Assembly (NCBI GenBank): GCA_025642075.2
Contig: JAODUO010000419.1
Span: 505,001-569,000 of the forward strand
Reading direction: 5' to 3'
Origin: Ridgeia piscesae
Lineage: Eukaryota; Annelida; Polychaeta; Sabellida; Siboglinidae
DNA length: 64,000 bases
Position numbers and translations under genes: made by a program. Positions 13,101 through 24,300 of the stretch are shown here, one piece after another. The stretch's first letter is position 1. Each line of letters opens with the position of its first letter. Under the pieces are notes generated by a model. That model made no database searches. It had not been told where the DNA came from and saw only the letters and a list, made by a program, of their open reading frames with translations.

Positions 13101-16100
13101 TAATTGTATCCTGCATAACGCCCTGCCACCATACACACCATCTAGCTAGAACATGGGAAACTCACAATGAACGGTCATCATAGGAAAGTTTGGGTGTTAG
13201 GCTGTCAGCAGTCTTATTTTGACACACACATGAATTGCCCCAGGTGATGCACACTTTCAGCGTGAATATGGATCATTTTTGAGGAACATAGGTTGTCATA
13301 GTGGGCAACGTGTGGTGCAGAGTATTAGACAGTCATGTGACCGTGGTGGATGATAATGTGGGTTTGGGCTCACAAATGACCTCGGGGCATAATCGGATGT
13401 CCGATTATTTCTCTATCCAATTATGCCCAAGTCATATCCGACTATTATTAAATATCTGCATTATATGGCTAATTAACACAAGACAAGAATATACCTAGAG
13501 GCTGGAAGCAATAGCAGGAATGGGGCAGCTTCTTGGCAAAAACTAGATTATGATAGTATGCTACAAAGGAAGAATAGAATACAGTAATTCACCAGCCAGT
13601 GATCAATTTGTTTGATTTTTTCTGAACAGCTTATCTGGAAACGCAGCTGAGAGTACTATGTAGGTCTAGCTATAGTCTGGTTTTATAAATCTATGGCTTT
13701 GGGGGGAGTTACTTCATAGTTTGTAGACACCAAATTCGGTTTTACCCCACATATGGGGCATAACCAGATGGCTGGGTCTAAAAGTATATTTGGGGGTAAT
13801 TAGTTTAATGCTTGTCTGGTAGTGGTTAATATTGGTCGTGGTAAGAGTGTGTTGGGCGAGCATCCCAGTGGGGTGGGGTGTGGTTTCTGCAGTGAGCAGC
13901 CTATCAGTAGCTCTGTATTATATATTAACCATCCGGTTATGCCCCACACTCCCCTACTAGGACATTATTACCTTTGAATATAATAGTAAACTATTATTTA
14001 TATGGACGTAGGAATACCTAAACGAGCTTGTGCAAACCAATTATTTTATGTCCTGCAGCCAACCTTTCAAGTAACCTTGTGATGTCACAAAGAAGCATGT
14101 CGAATGCACCATTCCAAAGAAACGCGACGCCAACGAGCATAGCAACCGCACCCAGCTTTCAAATGGGGCCACAGCAGCCTTCCCAGCAAGCATCTCCCAA
14201 CAGGTTTGTTATTTGACTGACAGTGGGCCAACATACAAAGCAAACAGAAGTATTGTGTAAAAAGTAAAGTACAATGTACTTGCTAAAATGTCAAGTACAC
14301 TTCATGTACACAACTTGAGTATACAAAATAATCTGTACTGTTTTGCCTGTCTGCTGCACACAATTGTATGTACATTCTGATTATACTTACAGACTGAGGA
14401 GTTACAGTTAATATGATACATCTTTAAAGAAAACAGTTGGCACCTGGATGATGTTGTTGATCAGTGCAAGAGAAATGTATTTTTACTTGGTCATTTTAAT
14501 TACGTTTACCAAACCGTCTATACAAACAAGCTACCATGTTGCACTGGAGACCACATATTTAATTTTTTTGCAAGATTAATTTGAAACAAAACAAGCAAAG
14601 AAACTGAACTCAGGAGGCACTGTGATGTTGTATATCTGAGATATATTGTGATACAAAGAGAGACTAATCCTGTTCCTTTCTTTTATGTTTGTAGAAATGT
14701 ATTTTCATTCAGTCAGCAGCGAGGACTCTTTGGTCAGTTTCCCAACCAGTCAGTGGTCAGTAGTGGACAAATGAAGCGACCGAACGCGATGTCTTCTGCG
14801 CTTATGAGGTTTGTTTTATGACAGGAAATGTCAGTGGTCTCTGGACTTGTTTGTATCTATCTGTTGTTGTCTCTTGTTTGTTTATAACAAAACAACTATC
14901 GCAAAATTGTCAAGATGTCAAGTGTTTGCTCTTGGAGATTTCACAGTAGTGTTGTAATTCACATATTCAACCATTATCAATGCCCTGGTATGGGAAGTGA
15001 TTATCAGGGAAACCCTTGTTTATTGCATACTCATGCATAGCAAGGTGAACTGTTGCCATGGAGGGGTTACAAGGAGAGAACTGTGTGTAGTGGAGGTGCT
15101 TGTCTTGTGCCAGTCTTATAGCTGTTGTTGTGTTACAAGGAGAGAACTGTGTGTAGTGGAGGTGCTTGTCTTGTGCCAGTCTTATAGCTGTTGTTGTGTT
15201 ACAAGAAGAGAACTGTGTGTAGTGGAGGTGCTTGTCTTGTGCCAGTCTTATAGCTGTTGTTGTGTTACAAGAAGAGAACTGTGTGTAGTGGACGTGCTTG
15301 TCTTGTGCCAGTCTTATAGCTGTTGTTGTGTTACAAGAAGAGAACTGTGTGTAGTGGACGTGCTTGTCTTGTGCCAGTCTTATAGCTGTTGTTTGTTAAA
15401 GAAACTAATTTGTATGGACGTGCGGTGATCCTTATAGCGTTGTTGTGCAAACCAATTATTTTATGGACGTGCTTCCCCCCTTTCCATTTTAAGCTTTTTT
15501 GTGTTAAAAAGAAGAAAATGTGTGTAGTGGACCTTTCTATGAACCAGTCTAACGTTGTTGTGCAAGCACCAGCTTTAAGGGGGGACGTGCTTGTCTTGTC
15601 CAGCAAGCTGTTGTTGTGCAAAAAGGAATTGTTATTTGACTGCTTGTCTGGCCAGTCTTAAAAAGCAAGTTGTTTGTTTTAAAAAGAAAGTGTAGGGGTA
15701 CTTGCTTGTCTTGTGCCAGTCTTATAGCTGTTTGTGTTACAAAATAAATCTGTACTGTTTTGCCTTTTGTTTTGTGCCACATTTTTTACTTTGTTGTACT
15801 TACAAAAAGGAGTTACTGTTAATATGATACGTCTTTCTTGGGCCCAGTCTGGATGCTGTTGTTGTGTTACAAAAAGAAATTTTTATTTTTCTTGGCCAGT
15901 TTTAAATTACGTTTCCCCGTGTTACAAAAATCCCTGTTGTAGGGGAAACGTGCTTTCTTTTGCCAGTCTTAATTTGTATTAACAAGAAGAAAAACTGTGT
16001 GTAGGGAGGCTTTTTGTGAGTTTATATCGGGTTGTTGTGTTACAAAAAAGAAAACTAATCCTGTTCCTTTCTTGTGAGTTTGTAGAATGTTTTTCATTAA

Positions 16101-19100
16101 AAGTCAGAGGGGGAGGGACTTTTTGGTCTTTGCCAGTCTATAGTGGTCGTTGTGTTAAAAAGAAGCGAACGGGGAACGTGTTTGTCTTGTCCCACTTATA
16201 GGTTTTGTGTTACAAAAGGGAAAAACTGTGTAGTGGTCTCGGGCTTGTTTGTGCTATCTTTGTTGCTGTTGTTGTTTATAAGAAGAGAACTGTGGTGGGA
16301 GTTTGTCTTGTGTAAAGTGTTTGCTGTTGTTGTTTAAAAGTGGGTGTTGTAGTTGACGTGCTTGTCTTTTTGCCAGTGTTATAGTGTTGTGTTACAAGAG
16401 AAACCCCTTGTTTATTGCGTCTTGTAGAAAGTCTTAAGTGTTGCCTGGGGGGTTACAAGAAGAGAACTGTGTGTAGTGGAGGTGCTTGTCTTGTGCCAGT
16501 CTTATAGCTGTTGTTGTGTTAAAATGAAGAGAACTGTGTGTAGTGGAGGTGCTTGTCTTGTGCCAGTCTTATAGCTGTTGTTGTGTTAAATGAAGAGAAC
16601 TGTGTGTAGTGGAGGTGCTTGTCTTGTGCCAGTCTTATAGCTGTTGTTGTGTTAAAATGAAGAGAACTGTGTGTAGTGGAGGTGCTTGTCTTGGGTGCCA
16701 GTCTTATAGCTGTTGTTGTGTTCCCCCCACAGCTCGGTCGGCTCAAATCCACTTGGTATGTCAGCCTTCAGTCGACTCCCAGGTAAGTAAACTGTCCCAC
16801 ATCCACATACTGCATAGGTATCAAGTAGTAGAGTAAACTACAATTGTTTCAATGGTATCAAAAGTTTTAATTTTTCATATCCAAATTGAGATGTTTCTTT
16901 TATGTGTAGAGACTTTCGTTGAACGTTACACGACATGACATTGCCTTCCTCAGTGCTAATGATGAATGATGTCATCGTACACGTGGGGTAGCTCATGGTT
17001 GCCCTCATTTCTGTTAATTGGTGACACCATTTGTCCTGAGGAAGTTGACATGTAACGTCGAACGAAAGTCTCTACAGGTAAAAGAAATATCTAAATTTGG
17101 GTATATAAAACGGAAAACGTTTGATACGAAAAAGGATTATCCTGATAAATGTTCAGTAAATTAAATATGTTCAATGGTATTTTGTATGTGGGGTGTATAG
17201 TGAGTGTGGATTATCTGAGCACCACACTCGGTCAACAGATTCTGAGTTAAAATTCTCTTTGGCTGTGTCAATCCTTAGACAAGTTTGTTCGTGCATATCA
17301 TTTGACAATTCCTCCAGTCAACTGGGACAAATAATTAAACATACCGCTGGAACGTTGTGTAATAACAATGGTTCGATAATATCGGTGTTGCTGGCATTGT
17401 TGTGTTCATGTTATTCTCATAAATACTACACAAGAACTGACATGAGAGACACTCGCAAAAGCATCTATCAAATCCGCCTGCACATGTTGTATGTCCACGG
17501 CACATCACATATATAGAACAATTTCTCCCAAGTCTAAAAAAATTCTTCATAACTTCAATTCTGAACTGAATTCCAAACTTTATTGCTGACAGAATTTTTT
17601 TTTAAAATATGTCCACTATAAAGTATAAAAGAGGAATACAAAGCATACATGTGTATGGTTGATCGTCTCACGAATTACAAATGTGAGCATTTCTCCCACC
17701 AGGTGGCGATGCTAGTCAAGGGAACCTCGATCCAGCGGACTTCCCTATACTTGGCAACCGAACAGCGATGCCAAACCCTCTACCAGCCGGGAGGAACTAT
17801 GGTGAGTATCGTAGGTGAAGTCGACACATGTCGTAATACGTGTGTGTGCACAAGAGGGACAGACACTTTAATACATGCAGTTATAAGTACCAATTGAGAG
17901 TCAGGTGACACATCAGTTCGTTGCTCAGATTGCTACCCACAGTGCTTCCTACCATTACGGATATTCTGTAATCATTACGGAAATTGATCTCAGATTACAG
18001 TAGTGGGGAAACTGCTCCTGTGTTACGGAGATAAGAACTTTTTCTGCTACTATACATGCCCCTGTCTATTGAAATATATTTTGTTACGTTTGGAGGAACA
18101 TCATTGTGACGGGAGCAATATTTGTTCAACCCAATTAATATTTGTGATTATTTCTACCAGCAAGAACATCGTCATATTTCATTAGTGGTTCTACGTGAAC
18201 ATTGTCATGATTACAACGGATACCAGCCAGTCAAGACCTTAATTTGATAGTATGCGCTTTACAATGTTACATACAAACGAATACAGAAAACGACTGAGAA
18301 ATATTTCTACCAAATACAAAAAAATTACATGGATTTAAATGTTATCACAAGTCAACATAAATAGTTACGTGGACTGTGTTTGATTGCAGTAGGGATGGTG
18401 AGTTACGTGGACTGTGTTTGATTGCAGTAGGGATGGTGAGTTCGTGGACTGTGTTTGATTGCAGTAGGGATGGTGAGTTTGACATTGCAGAATTATTCTG
18501 TGTTTGATTGCAGTAGGGATGGTGAGTTACGTGGACTGTGTTTGATTGCAGTAGGGATGGTGAGTTACGTGGTCTGTGTTTGATTGCAGTAGGGATGGTG
18601 AGTTACGTGGACTGTGTTTGATTGCAGTAGGGATGGTGAGTTACGTGGACTGTGTTTGATTGCAGTAGGGATGGTGAGTTACGTGGACTGTTGATTGCAG
18701 TAGGGATGGTGAGTTCGTGGACTTGTTTGATTGCAGTAGGGATGGTGAGTTACGTGGACTGTGTTTGATTGCAGTAGGGATGGTGAGTTACGTGGACTGT
18801 GTTTGATTGCGTGGTGATGGTGAGTTACGTGGACTGTGTTTGCAGTAGGGATGGTGAGTTACGTGGACTGTGTTTGATTGCAGTAGGGATGGTGAGTTAC
18901 GTGGTCTGTGTTTGATTGCAGTAGGGATGGTGAGTTACGTGGTCTGTGTTTGATTGCAGTAGGGATGGTGAGTTACGTGGACTGTGTTTGATTGCAGTAG
19001 GGATGGTGAGTTACGTGGACTGTGTTTGATTGCAGTAGGGATGGTGAGTTACGTGGACTGTGTTTGATTGCAGTAGGGATGGTGAGTTACGTGGACTGTG

Positions 19101-21308
19101 TTTGATTGCAGGTAGGGATGGATGAGTTACGTGGACTGTGTTTGATTGCAGTAGGGATGGTGAGTTACGTGGACTGTGTTTGATTGCAGTAGGGATGGTG
19201 AGTTACGTGGACTGTGTTTGATTGCAGTAGGGATGGTGAGTTACGTGGCTGTGTTTGATTGCAGTAGGGATGGTGAGTTACGTGGACTGTGTTTGATTGC
19301 AGTAGGGATGGTGAGTTACGTGGCTGTGTTTGATTGCAGTAGGATGGTGAGTTACTGGACTGTGTTTGATTGCAGTAGGGATGGTGAGTTACGTGGACTG
19401 TGTTTGATTGCAGTAGGGATGGTGAGTTACGTGGTCTGTGTTTGATTGCGGTAGGGATGGTGAGTTACGTGGACTGTGTTTGATTGCGGTGGTGATGGTG
19501 AGTTACGTGGACTGTGTTTGATTGCGGTAGGGATGGTGAGTTACGTGGACTCTGTTTGATTGCAGTAGGGATGGTGAGTTACGTGGTCTGTGTTTGATTG
19601 CAGTGGGGATGGTGAGTTACGTGGACTGTGTTTGATTGCAGTAGGGATGGTGAGTTACGTGGACTGTGTTTGATTGCAGTAGGGATGGTGAGTTACGTGG
19701 ACTGTGTTTGATTGCAGTAGGGATGGTGAGTTACGTGGACTGTGTTTGATTGCAGTAGGGATGGTGAGTTACGTGGACTGTGTTTGATTGCAGTAGGGAT
19801 GGTGAGTTACGTGGACTGTGTTTGATTGCAGTAGGGATGGTGAGTTACGTGGTCTGTGTTTGATTGCAGTAGGGATGGTGAGTTACGTGGACTGTGTTTG
19901 ATTGCAGTAGGGATGGTGAGTTACGTGGACTGTGTTTGATTGCAGTAGGGATGGTGAGTTACGTGGACTGTGTTTGATTGCAGTAGGGATGGTGAGTTAC
20001 GTGGTCTGTGTTTGATTGCAGTAGGGATGGTGAGTTACGTGGACTGTGTTTGATTGCAGTAGGGATGGTGAGTTACGTGGACTGTGTTTGATTGCAGTAG
20101 GGATGGTGAGTTACGTGGACTGTGTTTGATTGCGTAGGGATGGTGAGTTACGTGGACTGTGTTTGATTGCAGTAGGGATGGTGAGTTACGTGGTCTGTGT
20201 TTGATTGCAGTAGGGATGGTGAGCAAACCTGTGTCAGAACCAGCGCCTGAGTTCCACATACAACAAGAAGACTTTCCCGCACTGCCTGGTGCCCAGAGTA
20301 AGCACTGGTTACATGTACCGCTTCTTGTTTTGCATGTTGATGTGTGGTGGCTGTTTCACTAAAGTAATGAGGTCGTAAGGGAATCCACCATTGAATCGAA
20401 TTTGTTAAATTTAATTGTAAAAAATCTGTCATATCATGGAGCACATTATTAACATGACACACATGTCAAGTATCCCAGTGGTGCCCCCTGGTGTGAACAG
20501 TTTTCATAGAGCGCAATGGCTCAGGGGTAGAGCTTCGGACTCTCAACTACGAGAACCCGGGTTCGAATCCTGTGCTGCGGTATTAAAACCTTGGGCACGT
20601 TTTTTCACTCTACATTGCTCAAGTTCACTCAGCTGTATAAACGAGTACCTGACTATAGACAGTGGTGGATATGTGTACAGGCAGCCTTCGCGCATTAATT
20701 GTAGCATATGGCTGGATGCTTCCCTGAGAAGCCGAAAGGGTGTTTGAGTGAACAGGTCTGTCAGCGAAGTAAAGTGTAAAGCGCTTTGAACGGTCCTGAG
20801 GACTGGATACTGCGCTATATAAGAACTTGCCTTTACTTTACACGATTGTTGTTTCGTGCGGTCTTTAAAACTTTTCAGAAAAAATGTTATTAATTCAATG
20901 TCAAGGATTTAAAGGGATTTTTCTTTCTTTTTTTACAAAATTATAAATATTGGGTTTTCTGGACGAGCACCTATAGAAACTGCTTTACTCATATAGTGCT
21001 GCTGTTTGGTTGCATCCATGGCCTTCTGTTGTGTAACGTAACATTTAAATATCATTTGGTTATTTTCAATTTTAAATATCATTTTAATTTTAAATGACAT
21101 TTTACACATAATATTTATTTATTTATTTATTTATTAGCTTAACGTAATACTTTTTAAATAGATTTTTTTTCATTTTAAAGAACGTTTTAGATAATATTTA
21201 TTTACTTGTTTACTAGCTTAACATTTTAAAATAGATAATGTATCATTTTAAAGGACATCTGAGATATTTTATTTATTTATTAGATCAATTTGTTTACAGA
21301 ACTTTTAT

Positions 21309-21371
<63 letters not shown>

Positions 21372-24300
21372 TTATCATATATTAATTTATCATTTTATTG
21401 TATATTGGCACTACATGACTCAACACCAGAGAACACATTCCTATTTAACATGAAAATAATGTACTCGCATATAAAAAAATGGCAAATAAAGGTTTATTAT
21501 TACATTATTATTACACAGGATATTCTGATGAATCACACCTAACTTATCCATTCACAATGACAGTGCAATGTTCTCTGGTTGATTTTCGCTAATAGTTATC
21601 TGTTGTCTCACCAGGTGTAGCAGATACTCCCATGTCTACGTCGGCCGACAGCAGCAACAAATCGGTATATATATATATATATATATAATGTCTAGTTTGA
21701 CCACTTCACTAAGATAATGAGATCGTAAAGGATATCCATCATTAAATGTAATTCCTTGTTAATTTAAGGAGCAATTTCAAAATGCAAGAAGTTAAGAACA
21801 CTAATTCTATTAATAGATGTTGGCATTTTGTTGTTAGCACAATTTTGACTGCCATTGAAACTGTTTTAATATGCCGTGCCTCAACAGGTAGGCCTACGTA
21901 ATTTCAAGATTCCTAAAGCTGCATTTACATCTATCGATGTATTTTGTGTTTTAAGCAGAAGAATTATATGGAGTTAATTGATATTTAACTAAGTTACCCA
22001 TTTATTCCATACATGTCAAAAGGTGAGGTTTTGTTACAGTGGTTTGTGTGACAATCTTTGTGTATCGTGTTTGTTTGCTGTGGTTGTGTATCGTGTTTGT
22101 TTGCTGTGGTTGTAGTTGAGGTGTGTATCGTGTTTGTTTGCTGTGGTTGTAGTCGAGTTGGTTGAGTGAGGTGTACAACGGTTGTCTCCAGCCGTCATCC
22201 ACTGCATACGACCAGGCACTCAAGGACAGCGTCAACATCAAGCCAGACGGCATGCGCAAACAGGGCATACATACTCACCCTGACGGTATGCCATCACTCA
22301 CTCAGTCGCTCGCTCGCTCGCTCGCTCGCTCACTCACTCACTAACTCTAGCAGTGGTAGTAGTAAAAGCTTTATTTCATGACAATGAATAAGTTACATTT
22401 ACACCATGGTTTTTGAAGGGCCATCAGAACCACACATTCGCCACTGCCACTGGCTCTAAGTAAAATCTACCATTCACAGCCATTACCCTAATGCAATAAT
22501 AATAATAATAAACACGTAAAAATTACACTAAAGTGGCATGAATCAATGTAACAGTGACATGTCAACAGTTAGACAGAAAATACCCACAGTTGTATACATA
22601 TTTCCAGACATGCACTCATTCACACACTCAGTCACTCACTCACTCACTCACTCACTCACTCACTCACTCACCACTCCCTGTCGCCCACTGGGGTAAAGTA
22701 ATGTTGGCTCAGACCATTTGTCTCTTGAGACAGTCAATGCAACGACCAGACGGTCTGCCCTGGCTTGCTCTTCCACGAGCCACTGGATGATCTTAGATAT
22801 TGCTTTATCCTTCTATTCATAGTAGTAGCAAAAAATTTTCAGCCTTTGATGTATATTATTTACTATTAGATATATATCACATCAGTCAATTTTTTTACAT
22901 TTTTCATATTTCCTGTGATTTGCCGATGCCGTCGCAAAACCAGTTACAATTTACACCTCAACAAATGTCAATTGATTTACAAATTCTCTGTGACACCACC
23001 TTCCATGTCAGTGTTTGTAGTCGTATCCAGAGGATGGATGTTTCTGCTGTTGAGTTCTGTTGAGGTAGTTTGTGATATGCCACAGGGACCATCTCAAATA
23101 TTCCACCGGGAATGGTGGGGGACCAGTTTGGTATGGTGGGTCTGTTGACGTTCATCCGAGCCGCAGAGACAGATCCGAACCTCGTCGCACTCGCTCCTGG
23201 CATCGATCTCACAACACTTGGCCTCAATCTCAATTCGCCTGAGTGAGTACATGTGACCGTAGTCATGTGACTGGTCATTCTGCTGCCTGTAAAGTTGAAT
23301 TTTCTTCTTCTATCAATGTATCAAGGATGTTTATCTATTTTATGCTGTTGGATTTTTATCTGAGTAAGTTCAATTTCAACACAGTAATGTCATTAAATCG
23401 GTTTTATTCACACAAAGTGTACACGCATTTTTCATGTTCTGTGAACAATTTACATTTCTAATGCTGCGTTGCAATGGGACCATTGAACGTTCAAGACCAG
23501 CCCAGGTTTGTAAATTTATGCAACTAGGTCAAGTAGAGTTTGATGTGCCTATGAGCTTGAATTATCAAGGATATAGGCATTACAGAAGTGTTACAATTAC
23601 TTAATTATATTCACAAGGTCAGTGGAACACAGTGTTAGACATTCCTTGTGATGGGTGGCCATAAAAACGCGTTTTCTTTCAGGAACCTCTACAGTACCTT
23701 CCAGTCTCCGTGGGCTGACGCGCCATGCCGGCCACAGGACATAGGTGACAAATCATTCAATGTTTTAGCCGAATTTTCACCTCTTATTAAACATGTGTAC
23801 ATTATTTGTTGATCAGATTGAAAAACGTATACTTGCATAAATTGTTATGTGTTATGCTTGGTATTATTATAAATGACCCGGCTTTATATAATTTTACTGA
23901 ATAAATTCACAAAATTGTGAGTGCTTGATTGAACAGATAAGCTGGGTGTGAATTGTAAAGCATTTTAATAGTATAATAATCTTGATTTTATATAGCACAT
24001 ATAATATTTCTATAGCGTTCACAGCACTTTACATGTTACTTCACTAAAACTACAGTATAAATAGTAAATATTCAAAAAATATATATAATAAATAATATGA
24101 GATCAAAAGTTCTATGTAAACATCAGTAAATAAACACAATTATCATGGTATATACGGTAAGCAGTCCTAAGAAGACACTATACAAGAACGCACCTTCTTT
24201 ACTGAGCCCGGGTCTTGTAGATTTCCACGTGCCGACGGAGTACCTGACAAACATCTACATCCGAGACAAGTTGGCTCCCATCAAGTTGAACCGCTACGGA

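Noticed and set aside
14997..16752. Repetitive Cys-rich frame (RRELCVVEVLVLCQSYSCCC)
   Set aside because: It is the 66-bp intronic repeat of CNOT2 read in an open frame, and it sits between two well-supported CNOT2 exons.
18363..20223. CRISPR-like array
   Set aside because: Units are contiguous with no unique spacers, the host is an animal, and the unit derives from an adjacent splice junction.
19176..20462. Frames with MVSYVAVFDCSRDGELRG-type repeats on both strands
   Set aside because: These are translations of the 38-bp splice-junction array. Only the final copy joins the true coding frame of exon 9.
20516..20590. Functional tRNA gene
   Set aside because: It has A- and B-box words but no complete cloverleaf, and it continues into a SINE body shared with 54895-55215.
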